A stretch of DNA of 64,000 bases from Membranipora membranacea (Eukaryota > Bryozoa > Gymnolaemata > Cheilostomatida > Membraniporidae), in NCBI GenBank assembly GCA_914767715.1, contig OU612066.1, positions 3,413,001 to 3,477,000 on the forward strand, read 5' to 3'. Below the pieces are notes generated by a model that searched no databases, was not told where the DNA came from, and was given only the letters and a program-made list of their open reading frames with translations. Numbering within the stretch: position 1 is the stretch's first letter; each line of letters begins with the position of its first letter. Positions 34,832-48,400 of this stretch are shown here, one piece after another. The position numbers and the translations under genes were made by a program.

Positions 34832-37615
34832 ATGAAGGTTATACTAGGTACAAGAGAATTGGATTTTCCATCCGAAGAACTTCAAGAGTTAAAAGACAGT
34901 AATCACCTGTTAGGCAATTTCAGCGCCTTGAGAGAGCAGCTACGAGAGCAAGGGTAAAAATCTGTAGTTTCAACCTTCTCAGTCATGTATGTGATTTTCA
35001 AGTTAAGTGACATTTGTTTTGCCTCTCTTGGGCTTTCTTTGCTCACCGATACCACGTTGATCATGTGATATACTATCGCTGATCGATAGAGAATCGATTA
35101 ATTCATTTAGCTGCAGTACCATCAGTAGGAATTCATTGTAACTACCCATGGTTGATTCCATTGAATAGGGGTGAGTACAAGTTAGGTACTCAGACTATTG
35201 ACTCTAACTATCGAAGATACAGATGTTTAACGTGTAGTCTCGATGACAGTGTGAATCGATACATACTGGCTGGAGAAACCAAACAGTACAATCTTGGGCC
35301 CATCCCCTGAGCACACTAGGATAAAATCTCAATAAAAAGTTCAGAGAGTAACACCTAACCATATAAGATTATTAGTTATAGCTCAGTGCGCACAATGTAA
35401 TGAATCGAAACCCAAATCCCATAATTTGTGTTACACAGATATCTGTTTCTGAGAGGACTCCATAATAGAGAAGAAGTATTAGATGCCAGACGAGAGGTTC
35501 TGGATTATATAAATGGTACAGGGCCAGAGAAACTGGATAATGTGATAGAGGGAATCCTCAACCATCACTGTACAATCGGCTGTGTACCGTTCATGGAGGT
35601 AAATGGGGCAACAAAAAGTGTAATGTTATGATAGTTTCCAAAGTATGGCTATGTATTTTACCCGCACTACTACATATGTATATTTGTTTGAATGTTTTAG
35701 GGCAAGCAGGAGATAACACATTCTGCAAAGGTTAAGGCTGTTCTGGAGGGTGAACGCCGTGAGTGTAAATTCATTCTAGTAAAAATACAAAATCTGATCC
35801 ACATTAACAAGGATTGAACGCCCCTCTGTAACTAATTTTCAGACATGACAGGCTGACCACATTACAGAAGCTTTTGAATTTACGGCCAAGGGACTCCGCA
35901 CCATGACCAGATATTAATTTTTCAGCTATGATCAAAATATAAGCTAATGGCAAGGTTTAATATATTTTTTCAATTACAGCGTACAATTTCTTCAGAGAGC
36001 TATTTGAAGAGGAAGTGGTGACATTTGATTACAAATGGCTGAGGTAAATCATTACAGCTAGGTATTTAAATCCTGCGATGAGTTCCTGACTCTTGCAAGG
36101 CCCAATGAAAAACACTCATGAGAGCATGATGTCTCTAATGGCTTAATGACGCAGGGACCAAAATTCAATCTCAATGGTCAAGTAAGTGATTTTGTGGAGT
36201 TTCAAATTAGGTGATAAACATCATGGTTGGAAGAAGCCCTCGGAATGGTAAATCAAACAAATTTTGATTTGATCTTAGATCTTGTCTATATTTTGTTGCT
36301 TACACAGGGCCATGCCGAGGGAAGGATTCACAGGCGCTCATGTGGATAACGTGTACATGTCTAGAGGCTCAGATCAGGTGCTAACAATGTGGACACCTTT
36401 CTGTGACATCACACCAGATGTAGGCACCTTAGCTGTGTGTGAATCATCAAACAGCCTGAGCAGGTATGACCATCATCATCAGGTTTAACGATTGAAAGAT
36501 ATAATAAAACAGGCGTAAAAGGGTAGGTTGTGCGTGTTCATTCTAGGAAGTAATACATCAGAGAAAATAATTCTGTCTCAGAGTTATCAATAATGCATGT
36601 ATGATTATAGCAGTTTATACCACAGGTGAAAGAACTAGCTCTAACGGCTTCATCTTCCTTCCAGTTTTCAGAAGTTTCAGCAGACTTATGGAAACTTAGA
36701 CATTGAGGCAGCAAAATTAAAAGGCACTGGCTGGTTTACAGAAGATCCGTGGGAGATAAGTCAGAAGTTTGGTGGAGTCTGGAAAACAGCTAACTACATG
36801 GCAGGAGATGTGCTCATCTTCACATTAAGGTATGATCGGATGTTAAGAGCGGGGCGAGGAGATCAGATATGAATGACCAGATCTGTTTATAGAGGCTGAT
36901 TATTATTTTTCTGCTAAGTTTAGCCGAGGAATATGTTTATCCAACTAACCTTGGGAAGGAACTCTGCAGTTAACCTTTATGAGGTCGTAAAGTGTGTAAA
37001 ACTGCTATATTCCATTTAAGTTTTTTTTAAATTGTTTAAGAAATGCTTGATGCAGAAAACTGTTAATTAGTTACGCTAGCTTGTTGGTTTTGGCAGTGTT
37101 GTAGTTGAAGTTGTTCTCGCATTTGTTGTTGTAGGACTGTACACATGTCTACTGTGAATATGACAAATTTGGCGAGGATAAGCTGTGATACAAGGTATGA
37201 AAGGCTCATTTGATCATTTCTGTATATGATTAGCAAAGGAAGTGGCTTGAGTTTAAACTTTTCACTTGGAACTTTACCAACTGTAGTCACAAATACTTAC
37301 AATTAGCCGACTACTTTTGGCTTGTAGCCCCTCTCCATATAGGTTATCCTCTGTGATTTCATCCCTTCTAATTTTTCTTGGGAAAACAACTGGGAAGGCG
37401 TTAGGTCAATGTCTTGTTACCTGTCGCATTGATGAAATTTTAAACATTTGTTATTTAGGTGGCAGCCGGCCTCAGGGGAGAGAGATATGAGGTACTTTGG
37501 TGAAGGTTCTGACGACACCGAGCCAGCATTTGGTGTGTGGGCTAAATCAGAGGATCCTAAATCCGAAGAGCTGAATACAATGGAGAAATACAAAGCGCTT
37601 TGGAATCTAACATAA
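34832..37615 (+). CDS. Phytanoyl-CoA dioxygenase (PhyH) family protein
   Basis: Eight exons in frame (313 aa): 34832-34953, 35439-35598, 35701-35758, 35980-36043, 36308-36463, 36665-36829, 37135-37194, 37459-37615. This is an Fe(II)/2-oxoglutarate oxygenase of the PhyH family, a double-stranded beta-helix enzyme. The HxD iron ligands are in GAHVDNVYM (H146, D148). The distal histidine is in RTVHMSTVN (H245) and R256 follows 11 residues later, the same spacing as the 2-oxoglutarate-binding arginine in human PHYH. The N-terminal part (QLREQGYLFLRGLHNREEV) matches the usual start of the fold. No PTS2 or mitochondrial signal is evident, and the closest relatives are probably PhyH-domain proteins of unknown substrate rather than peroxisomal PHYH. 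The start is the first ATG in the first exon. Confidence 0.9.
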
Positions 37616-38463
37616 CTTTGTTCATCTGAATTTCAATATTTACCATCAAAAATTTTTATTGGCATAACTTTAAATTGATAAGAATGTTTTTCATCCATGT
37701 TTTGTCATCAAGACAACTTTCGTATTTGCCTCTCATAAAATGCCTAATATGTCAGCCAAGGAGTTAAGCATCTAAGATTGCTTTGCACTTGATATAATTT
37801 ACTTGCCTCAGTAATATAAGATGCATTTATCAAGATATAAACCCATGTAGAACAGCCTGTGAATTTGATGACATCAAGAAATAGTTTAACAACAGTACAA
37901 TTCTGAGCAGACGACTCTGACAATGAGCTATCTAAGCCATGATTTATTGTCAACATTCAACATAAGATTTGAGTGTGCAACAATCGTCAGATACTCATAA
38001 CAGGAAACCCCAGAAACAAACTCATCAAAATTATAAAATCAGAGAGAGAGAGAGAAGACTAAGTATGAGTCGCTGTCAGGACGCTGCTCTGTTACACCAT
38101 GTGCGTCCTCAGAGGACAAGGTAGGACGGTTCTCATTAACTTACCTTTTCTTCTCTTCTCATGTACCTTTGGAAACCATTGGATCTATGGACATCATTCT
38201 GTGATGTTACCTAGTTGTAATAAAATCAGCTACAATGTTGCTCTGACATTCAAGCTTGGTTACTCCTCAAGTAAATCATCACTAGCAGGTGGCGACACAT
38301 GCGCATAACCTATAAACTGCTTCAGTGTCATGGCTGTGGATTCCAGCAAACTCTGATATCCGTATTTTAGATGAATGAATGTGTATGCTGTAAGGGGTGC
38401 AATGATTTATAACAACGCATACTCCTGATTATGTTATAATTATACCAAGTTGCCTTTTTCAGT
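37616..38463. other. Intergenic spacer
   Basis: No exon is supported. A short GA microsatellite (agagagagag) lies near 38,043. The next gene has an acceptor (cttttttcag-like, ending 38462) directly before its first ATG, so a non-coding first exon probably lies in this stretch but was not identified. Confidence 0.4.
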
Positions 38464-40210
38464 ATGACATTCTGGAGCAAGAATGATCCTGTTAGGAAAT
38501 ATTACGGCACAGTTGATCACTGGACAAAACTCCGAGCAAGAGTGAGTACATGCAAATTAACTTCATCAAGATAAAATTGTTGCCTTTAAAAAAATTATCA
38601 CCCTATAAAGTGAACATTTGATATTAGCAGCTGCGTTGATTGTCTTTGCGACTTTTGTGAGGCACAATCCCCTTTACTCTCTTGTCTTGTCTTATGCGGA
38701 GGTCGGGTTGGCATGGTCCAAGTAACGCTGATATTTTTCACCCTTAACAACTTTTATATTATTACTGATAGAACACACCCTCGATGTTGTTCTGAGTATG
38801 AGAGTTGTCTCAGTTTGAGATATGAGTTATTCATGTGAGTTGATGGTTGAAGTTGATTTGAGTTTTGTGTAACGATAAATTCAAAACCCTCGAGATAAGC
38901 GTAAGAATCGAAACAATAGCTATGAATGTGATCAGCTTTAGAAGCTCAACTTCAACTAACTAACAAAAGGGACAGCAAAACGGCTGCTTAGTGCCCATCT
39001 TTAGAAGATGAAAACTTTGCACGAGACCACAACAATGCAACTTCGGCCGGTCAACAAAAGATAACACAAACATTTATTTGGTTATTTTCAGGCAGCAGAG
39101 CAGGCAAACTTAAGCCCGTATGGCACAGGTAAGGAATCCTTATGCCATATTCGTAGAGATGTATTATGATATATCATCTTGTTCAGTTTGCCAAGCCTTG
39201 TCAAGCGGCCGCATGATAAGGCCGCGTGACAAGGCCACATATTGCCCAGTACCATATGATCTGAGCTTCAGCAGCTACGCACTGTTCTCATCATCATCAA
39301 GCCTGGTGACATAAAAAACATCAATCAATCAAATTCAACCATTATTTTAGATCAGACCTCTATTCATACTCTTCTATAGCGGAGTAAATATTGGGTAGAT
39401 TTGAGTCCAGCTCATTAAGGATGAGTTAGCTGTGTTTTGAGTTCATATAAAGTAAAGAGGGTCCGTATATGATAGCAAGCCTTTAAATTGTGATTACTTT
39501 GCTCATCCAAGGTATACACAAGGGAAGTGACTGCCCATTGCACTCAGAAAACCGGATGAGCCATGGAGCAAGATACCATAAAATGAAGCAATAGGTAGTC
39601 CGGCATAGCAAAACACATAGATCACATCGAACACGTCAGTAATCAGTTTATCATATGTTTTAACACTTTCCATGGTACACAGCTAAGACATTTGACTGCT
39701 TCTTATATAATAACTTTGATGGACATCCACCTGGGGAGTATCACTTAACGCGACCCCAGACAGTCAGCGGAAAGAATACATTTCTCAGAAGCGCACATTA
39801 TCGCAAAGCTAAAGCTGGATTCAAATACTGGCAAGATCACAAAATCTATCCACTTTCAAAATGTGAGTATTGGTAATACGCAAAACTATTATATCTGACA
39901 TAAATACCATTTAGTTTAAATACTAGTTAGTTGTAAACATGCAGATGCTCTGGTCCCAAGGTGGTCAGAATCAGCTCAAGAGACAGCGACCACTCAGAAT
40001 TGCTACAAACAGTAACCACTGACAAAAGAACCATCGAGTTATTCACACCAACAGATGCCCACTGAGTGATACCTCTTACTATGTATGATTGCAGCGCCGT
40101 TTGTGCCAGCGTTCCAGGAGAGAATGAAAAAAGAGCTGACCCAGCCTCAACCAGATTCCACATTGAAGAACCAATGCCATGAGTATATGTATATGACACC
40201 TTGGGAGTAA
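38464..40210 (+). CDS. Unrecognised small 136-aa protein
   Basis: Four exons in frame: 38464-38541, 39092-39128, 39683-39862, 40095-40210, with good GT-AG sites and consistent phases (0, 1, 1). The product starts MTFWSKNDPVRKYYG and ends EYMYMTPWE. It is polar and rich in Lys, Tyr, Phe and Trp, with no signal peptide, TM segment or Cys pattern. The central exon contains FLYNNFDGHPPGEYHL and KAKAGFKYWQDHKIYP. I do not recognise the family. The size and composition (aromatic residues among basic stretches) resemble small ciliary microtubule-inner proteins, and a CFAP-like gene is nearby, but that is a guess. The ATG lies one base after an acceptor, so the 5' UTR is probably spliced. Confidence 0.75.
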
Positions 40211-41142
40211 TGTATCAGTATCATACAGCGTTTTTGTCATCAGCTGGGCTCTGAGCAGTAGCGGAAGTAACCAATATGAATAGGTTCACTGGACTATATG
40301 TAAATAAGCTTCCACCAAACGGAAAAAAAACAATCATTAAAATGAATATGAGTCCTTATTTCTAGGGCCTCACAACAAAGAACTTGACCTGTCCCACGCC
40401 TGTTCTGTAATACAATGGCATCAAATTCTTGTCTTGTTGGTGTAATGGAGTGTATAAAACTCAAACATCTAAGAATTTATTTGACTAGTTCAACTATGAA
40501 CAAAAAAGCACAATATATCACATCTGGAAGTTGACAAAACCTGACAAAAGATAAAACAACAAAATATGATAATAATATCATTAGAGCAGTAACTGGTTAG
40601 ATTGGCCGAACCACAATGAGGATGGAAGGTGGGGGGGGGGGGAGGAATTTCAGATCAAAAACATGACCACCTATTGGCTGTTGTCAATAGTATAAAGCAT
40701 CCAGTCTTGTATATCAGAAAATACCAGATGTACATAGCTCAAACTTCTAACATACTCCGCTCACTTTTAATACAGATACCAGTTATACAAAGTATGAGAC
40801 TTTGTAAATGATTATTTTAATATCATTTGGAGTAGGAATTTTAACCAATCACGGAATCTCTGGTTATCATGACTTCAGCCTCATAGCACATCAAGCAGTA
40901 AAAATAATATTAGTTTCATGAAAGTTTTGAGATCATTAGCAGCATATGGTAAAGTTTGAATATCAAACTGGCAGGACAAATATCACTAGAGTTTTAAGGC
41001 ATCAACAACGTACAATCACAGAGTAAGGAAAAAATCACCGAGTAAGGATACAATCATATGACCCGTCTTGTCATCATTATCATTACCAATTCGGATGTTC
41101 AAAGGTTTTGCTGCAATAAAAATCTGTGTATATGTATATCAC
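40211..41142. other. 3' intergenic region between convergent genes
   Basis: The space between the stop codons of the small gene (plus) and ELMOD3 (minus), including both 3' UTRs. A poly-G tract lies at 40,629-40,640. No other gene is supported. Confidence 0.5.
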
Positions 41143-44100
41143 TTAGTTAAGTTCCCTGCCAAGGTCATCCATATTAGTGAGCATAGCCATCGGTTCAGGA
41201 TCCTCAGCCGACTGTGTAGTTAAATATTGATTTAATTGCTGAAGAACTTTGTCTACATTCTTACAACAATAAGACTCTGTCTCTGAAAAATAGAACATGG
41301 ACTGGCCATCACCAAGAGAAAGTTATGGTCTTGTGAATTGAAGACCATGTAACGTGCCCAGCAGTGTCAGCTGCTGTGCAGGCTATGTTATGTGCTATGC
41401 AAAAGGTTACAATATTTACTAATTATTTTCTGGGCATTTGTGTGAAGAAAAATGACACCCGGGTACCTTTGAAACGTACTCGATATCTACTGGTATCTTC
41501 AGTAAAATAATTTGTCATACTATTGCAAGCAATTTTTGTCAGAAAAGGTGCCCACAAACTTGGATTAACATTGAACTAGAGCTCATGAATATAATGCAAG
41601 AAAATTGTAGCTTATTGTTATTGCCATCGTTCATTTATCAAGTGAACCTGACAGACAGACTGGTATACTTTTCTTACCTTTGACGACATATCCTGAGTCG
41701 TGTATCGTCTTATTACCATCTTTCCAGAGGAGATAGAGGTGTAAATAACACGCCACATAGAAATCATGGAATAAGTTAATCACATAGTCAGACTGTTTGT
41801 TGGCTCTCTTGTTTAGTAGTCCAGCTCTCAGTGCTTGCATCGCCATCCTTGTAATATTCAACCCCATAACGCTGAAGGGGAAATTCTAAAATGGGTAGGT
41901 AAAAAGGATAGCACATTCATTTTTGTAGAACAATATATAGCATGAGAACATGCATAATTGAGTTTAATGTGTAAATAGAGAGCTTGGGACCTTCCCTACT
42001 CCCTGTCGTAATGAACAAAAACCTTAGGCAATAAACAATTTTTGGAGTTGTTTGCTCACGTGGAATGAGAAGATAACTCCCATTATCTCAGATCCGTTAA
42101 GTCATTGATGCAGGGATTGATACACGTTATACCTTGTTATAGTAGTATAAAGCTCAATATACCTGAACACCGTGTCTGGATAAAGTGTAGATAGCTCTTG
42201 AGAGTCTCCCATATTTTGGTGAACTTGTGAGATACAATAAGTTTACTAATCCTAAACATCCTCCACCTCTCAGATCGGTAGCAGGATCAGTACCTAAACA
42301 AGAACTCAATATTGATAATCTACACCCAACAGCAAACATGGGTGAGTTTATTATAACTTTGTACAGGGATTGCCCTGAAAAGATTCAAACAGGGAATAAA
42401 ATGTTCTCAATAGGTTAGAGATAGTAAGCTACGGGAGTAAGACAAGAGGTACTTGAGTAGCCCTAGATAGTGAGTTACAGGAGGAGGCATAAATACCCGG
42501 GCTCATAACTTGTGTAGCCTTATGGGCATAAGATCAGAGCAGCCATATCAGATTGAGCTTTACCTTGGAAGCCGATATCATCCCAGTGATTTCCATATCG
42601 AGGTGGATCGACCACAGCGCCTGTCAGCTTTTTATATACAGTCTGTAGCATCTGGAAGTGTACTAATTCATCATTGTTCAATTTCCCTAAACAAAATAAC
42701 TATTCTAGTGAACATTTTAAATGTGAGCACAAAAATAGGATAAGATAATATATAAGAACAGTGGACACCTCAAAGTGTGAATACGCTGAGGTTATCAGTC
42801 AGCAGTTGACAGTGTGTATGATTGTGAATAAGCTGAGGTCATCAGTCAGCAGTTGACAGTGCGTATGATTGTGAATACGCTGAGGTGATCGGTCAGCAGT
42901 TGACAGTGCGTATGATTGTGAATACGCTGAGGTGATCAGTCAGCAGTTGACAGTGCGTTTGATTGGTATCAAAAACATCTCATCGAGCAGTAAGAAGTAA
43001 ATATTGAGCTACAATGATATGTAACCATCTGGCTCGTTTTCAACACAGAATCCTCAATGTATGGTGTATTATGAATACTTACAGGCGGCCATAGCAAATA
43101 GTATATCTCTGTCGGCTATGAGGTGTGCATGAAGTTTAGGAGGACCAAACAACATGTTGATGCAGCGTCTAAACCCTGTGTATTGCAGAGTCGGCTCTAT
43201 ACCTTTCTAGAAAAAAAACAAAAATGGGGAAATTAACTGACTTCTTCAATAGATGCATTTAGACAGACTTCACGGGTGAGACAACAGGAAGCCAAAAGCA
43301 CTACGCTGTGTTATTGAATACAAGCTAAATGCACTGCGTCATTCTTCACATTGTTTAAAGAGTAATCAAGGAAAGCAATATCCCTAGGTAATTGCATTGC
43401 TCAAGACAAAGAGGAAAGATTGCTCTGCATTAAAATTCCTATTTTTGTCATCATCAATCTCTGATTGTTGAAAATCTTACTGGACACAAAATCAAAATGC
43501 TTTTTGGTGATTACCGGTGTGGGACGAATCAAATCATACAAGTGAGTATCATAAAACAAGCCAGCCGCCAGCTCACCTTGTGAAGCTCTAGATCTGAGTG
43601 TGACTCAAAGTGGGTTATGGCTTGACTGAAGGATAATTGCGGAGTAGAGATGGGTTTTGTTGAGATTTGTGCATTTTCTGCATCGCCCATACCATGAGCT
43701 GCCTGCTGGGAGGTGTTTCCTATAGTGATTGTAGCTACTGCATCCCACTCTTCCTGAGCTGCTTCAAACTCATCATCAACAGGTGCTACTGGCGAATGAA
43801 TTCAGGGAGAGATTCAGGACAATAAGGGCCTGCTGTCATGCGGTTTGGTTTTCAACCAATTACAACCAATTGCTTATAGTTTAAACTGTATATGATATAG
43901 GCCTAAAAATATTCTTGGTAATAAAACAACAATAAAAACAATACAGTTTAAGTGCTTTAAAATTTCTCTGGGGCATAAAACCAGAGAAACTTTATGCCCA
44001 GATAAATTTTAAAGCACATAAATTATATTGTTTTATTGCTTTTTTATTATGACCAAGAATATTATTAGGCCTATATAGTTAGGGGACCCTGCAAGCATTT

Positions 44101-44492
44101 TGTGCATGTTTGAAATATGCCCCAAATGCTCGCAAGGTCCCCTCACTCCCCTGCTGGTTGTTTGATACACCACCAGATATGGAGCCCTGCCAACTTATTG
44201 TGTATGAGTCTTACCTGCATGGCTGCCACTGTCCGTGTTGCCGTCCGCATGTGCATTGACCTGGAAAATCAGAGTAAACAAAATGAAAAAACTTGCAGAT
44301 GAACGTTTCAAATCATTCGATCCCATTACATCTGGCAAGACATGCTTTCCTCCTAAAATTTAGAGATAGATGACATAGGAACATGGAATGGCTAATGACT
44401 CATGAGAGTAGTAGATGAGGAGACCCATCACAACACTAGTGTTCACTACTTACCTCATACTTTAAAGCCTTTTCATCAGAAGTTGAAAACAT
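41143..44492 (-). CDS. ELMOD3: ELMO domain-containing protein, ELMOD3-like
   Basis: Eight minus-strand exons join to 340 aa: 44492-44454, 44260-44215, 43788-43577, 43206-43083, 42686-42564, 42293-42163, 41885-41678, 41282-41143 (TAA at 41145-41143). Every join keeps frame. The N-terminal part is acidic (DDEFEAAQEEWDAV). FRRCINMLFGPPKLH and LQTVYKKLTG follow, then the ELMO signature NHWDDIGFQGTDPATDLRG with the conserved arginine R190, and the C-terminal half of the ELMO domain (GLNITRMAMQ, FYVACYLHLYLLWKDGNK, DSGYVVKG). ELMOD proteins are GTPase-activating proteins for Arl2-type small GTPases, with that arginine required. The length fits vertebrate ELMOD3 (about 380 aa), and the order of motifs fits ELMOD3 better than ELMOD1/2. 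Confidence 0.9.
42777..42964. repeat. 47-bp minisatellite, four copies
   Basis: Units start with GTGAATACGCTGAGGT at 42777, 42824, 42871 and 42918, exactly 47 bp apart and differing by a few bases. It lies in the ELMOD3 intron between exons 4 and 5. Confidence 0.92.
43895..44076. repeat. Foldback element in ELMOD3 intron 2
   Basis: About 182 bp with arms of about 80 bp. The ends are ATATAGGCCTAA and the inverted TTAGGCCTATAT. Inner pairing includes GTGCTTTAAAATTT with AAATTTTAAAGCAC and GGGCATAAA with TTTATGCCC around a short loop. It has no coding capacity and is a MITE-like hairpin. Confidence 0.8.
44081..44143. repeat. Small hairpin next to the foldback
   Basis: AGGGGACCCTGCAAGCATTT (44081-44100) pairs with the inverted AAATGCTCGCAAGGTCCCCT (44124-44143) with two mismatches. 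It abuts the preceding foldback four bases away, in the same ELMOD3 intron. Confidence 0.7.
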
Positions 44493-44898
44493 TTTGGAGT
44501 GCTGAAGAGAACTCAGGATACAATAAACCTCTCAGGTTCTTCCAAACTCATGAGTTTGAAGGTTTGTTAAGCTTTTAAGGAGTGCTATACTGTACTAAAC
44601 TTTCACTCACACTAGATCAATTTTGTTTAATGTGAAATGAAAATTGCCAGCATCTTGATATTAATTACACAATAATTGAGCTTTTAGAAACCAAAGATCA
44701 TCATCATATAGACCTAGTAGTGCATTATAGTGCAAGTTTATAATGAGTTGAAGTAAACTGCAGTTTTGTCTCTGATGAGTTTTTCAACACAATAAACTTT
44801 GGTAGTTTTTGTCTCCAGTACTCAGTTTTGTTTACTTCTCACCCAGGAGAGTCATAACCTGTGATCTAAACATTATAAACTTTTAGTCATGTGGAAAC

Positions 44899-44990
44899 GG
44901 GTGCAGGTCTATGTTCCGTTCGGATCTATGTTCCGTATGGGTCTATGTTCCGCTGATTTTTGGGTCTTTAGTCCGCTGCTCCTGCCTATA
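44899..44990. repeat. GGGTGC-ended repeat with TCTATGTTCCG motifs, left copy
   Basis: It begins GGGTGC and carries the motif GGTCTATGTTCCG three times, then GTCTTTAGTCCGCTG. An inverted copy ends at 55,372. The trinucleotide AAC precedes this copy and follows the other. Confidence 0.6.
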
Positions 44991-45297
44991 CTCAATGCCC
45001 ATATTATGTTTCGCCCCAACTGACAATTGATAACTCCAAAAAAGGCAACTCCCTATAATAAAAAAGAGAATACAGGGAGAGTGGGAATCATAGCAAAACC
45101 CAATTGTTATCAATGAACCAATGAGTTAGTAATACACTTGAGCTCAACCATTTAAGTTAGGTTTGGCAATATGCCTTATCTTCTCATGGGATTTATCAAC
45201 CTTGACAAAAGTTAGCATCACGCCATTTTTGATAACCGATGGAATTTGCATTACAAAAGTTTATGCTGTTCTGAATGGGCATTAAAATCAGACGCTG

Positions 45298-45417
45298 GCA
45301 ACAGGTGTTGTAAGGCGTGTGGCCTGTGCTGTATGGGATACGTCTTACAGCACTCAAGGCCTATACAGTTTTGTTGTGTTCCATACAGCACCTGCCACAG
45401 GTCTTATAACACCCATT
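45298..45417. repeat. Palindromic MITE-like element, family copy 1
   Basis: The arms read inward as CAACAGGTGTTGTAAGG and, from the other end, CAATGGGTGTTATAAGACC. Both continue into GGC..GTGCTGTATGG. A second copy is at 56,258-56,418. Confidence 0.7.
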
Positions 45418-45429
45418 GCACTTCAGGAA

Positions 45430-48400
45430 GTTGTATGAGTGACTAATGGAACTGAGTACTTAAAATGCATTTAGTACGCAACACTGCCTGCACCATCAAA
45501 CTCTCTAATATGATATTTTTTATAAGATTGGGGACACAGTTGAAACTAACAGTTGGACAGCATATCGAACGGCAAAGTTACTGTTGAAATACAGATCTGA
45601 TAATTTCACGCTGGTTATCGTTATGCCGGCTGTTGCTGCCGAGTGGTGAAGCCTTTTTAGAAAAATCCTGACAAACAAACGTTGCTCAAAATCCTCGCTC
45701 CTTTAGTCTTTCAATTTAGACAAATTCATTTCCAAATTGTCCATTCAGAATATGGTTCATTCATGCAAAAAGCAATATGACTTGCAATTTGACATGTTAC
45801 AGGCGGAATAATCAGATAGCGATTTTAATGCTTTTTAATCAAACACCAGTTGTCTCCTCTCTCTCCATGGATAGACAACTAGCTGATAATTATAATAATA
45901 AAAATTCATTATTGAAAACACTTGTCAAAATTTTTGATTACTAGACATTGAGCATTCAACATTATCAATATAAATCGTTTTCATTGATACTTATCACTGA
46001 GTTAAATGAAAAATCTAGCTTAGAATTATTATGAATAGCTTGTCAACTTTAGTGACTTAAGCGGTAAAATGCCTCTTTTTGCAGGCGAAAAGATGGTACA
46101 CAATTATTATATTCTTAAGCAGTGAAACAGGAAAAGTTCCATCTAACATTTGATTTTTTTAATGTGACTGCAATTATAATAGTATAATCAATGAGTTTTC
46201 AAACACTAAATCAACAGTTTGTGTCATCATAGTCTCTGAGAGAAAAGTTTCAGAGATAGGCACACTCTCTAATGTAGCTCAGCCACTCTAAAAATCACCT
46301 GCAAAAAATTGTCTCGCTTCTATTCCTAAGTACATAAAAATTGTCATGAGACTGTTTGGAAATAAGGTAACCAGTTCAAACATATTCTGTACTGGGTAAA
46401 AGCTGATCCAATATAATTGAACAGTGAAAACATATTTAATCGATAAAATCAATCTACATAGGATGTTTTTATTTTACCTTCATTAAATAAGAGGTCCTTT
46501 TTCCCATGTTTTGAATTCAGAGTTTTGGCCCCTTATCAGTTAGGAGCGGAATGATTCAAGGACCATACATGTTCCTCTGTTATAGATTTGTATGTCATAC
46601 ATATATATATACACATAGTATTTATATGAAACTTAACTCTACAACAATGAACTAATTGGGTTTCCCTAGATCATGTTTATGAATGAATGTGATAGGTTAC
46701 CAAAAGTTGAGATGTAGGAATTATGTTTATTAAGTTTTTGAGATATAAATTAAATATTGAGGAGGGGCACCTTGTTTATATCAGTCAACATGGTAATGAA
46801 TATGCGGACTGTTTTCAGATTTGCCATGTTATCACTGTTAACAATATACTGTTACCCCTACAGATGTCGCAGCTATTGGGGGTAGTTACATGTTGAGTTG
46901 GTGAACTGAAAAATCTAGAACCTGACAAGACCAAACTCATGAGTACTAGTGCTGCGGATCTGTATTTTTTATATCATAACAGCATCATCCCCGTTTACTG
47001 TTGGAATTGTCCAAACAGAGTGATCATGAATTTACGACAGGCGAGTTCTGTGCTAAAAGTATGCATGTAATTGCAGTAATTATTGACAGGGCACAATTAA
47101 ACTAAGACAATCTGTTTGAAAGAGACAGCTGACAGCGCAACCTTGATGGTGAGCTTTCTGGTCAAGGAACCTGATATGAGCGCTCCTACATTTCTTTTCT
47201 TGTTTGAATATGAACTTGCTTGACATGAAGGAAACATTGTTGCTGCCAATTTTTGCTCTGATCTGTTTCATTTTATTGTTTAATTTTAAATATACGGAGG
47301 CGTGTATATTGAAAATTAGATCATTTTTGGAAGCAGAAACTCTATTTATGATGATCTCTGCAATCAATAGATTCAGCAACACTAGCTGAAAAAGTTGCCA
47401 AGTTGAAGATGTATCATTTACCAATCGTCATTTGATTATAGAACCATGGTATAACTTATCATATCAATTTGAATCACAAGGTACTGGTGTGAGTGTATTT
47501 GTAGATTTCAAGATCCAAGAAACTAATAAAAATCAAACGCGATACTAGAACAACGCTAAAATTGCAAGAATCAAATCTACTCATTGGATTGAACGAAACC
47601 ATGAACAGGTCTTCAAGAAGCTCAAGCCGGAGTAGTGTATCTGGTTGCTCATTTTAATACATGAAGATTTTTTGCAAGGGTCATTTCAGGTAAACAGTAT
47701 CACCTACTTAACTCGACAACTCTGCTGTTTGCTGCGTCGCAAATGATGCTGGTGGTGGCGTCAAAACCATTTTGATTGCACAGTGGAGTGCATTGAATTC
47801 AATTCAATTTCTCTCAATTTTTTCTAGACCACATAACGCTATACTTTGGCACCCTGCAGCGAATATAACATAATACCCTGATGTAGTATATTTTTTGATG
47901 TTGTAGAGGTGCTCCAAAACCGGGGCAAATCCATTGGAGAAGGCCATCATTAACATAAATAATATGAAAAACAATTCAAGTTCCCAGGTTTCAGATATCA
48001 ATTGTCATTTAATGAGGTTGTATTTTACGACATGGTGAGATGTGTTGGAATTGAAAGATCAGTAGTTCTCCTATAATATTTCAGTAAGCAAAAATCAATG
48101 CCAATAATGCGGCAGACGAAATACATGTAATGTCTGATTGCCAAAACTATGTTTATAAAAGCAATTTCACATGATACTTTTTTATGTATACCCGAACATA
48201 ATTTAGGTTCTTACTCCTTAGACGGCTGCAAGTGCGAGTTTGTGGCATCACATTACAACTATTCACTTTTGTTTGATAATGTTTGTAAGGAATTTGATGA
48301 TGTGATGCCTCAAACATGCATATACAGCTATCTGAGCACTTTTAACGCATCAGAATGTCCATTGAAGTACAAATTGGAGTTGTCTGCTACGGGTTGTTGA

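Noticed and set aside
47080-47424. 114-aa minus-strand frame
   Set aside because: No recognisable domain, no splice or promoter context, and composition typical of chance frames in AT-rich DNA.
48149-48400. 83-aa Cys-containing plus-strand frame
   Set aside because: No signal peptide, no repeated Cys spacing, no partner exon; it adjoins gypsy debris and cannot be supported as a gene.
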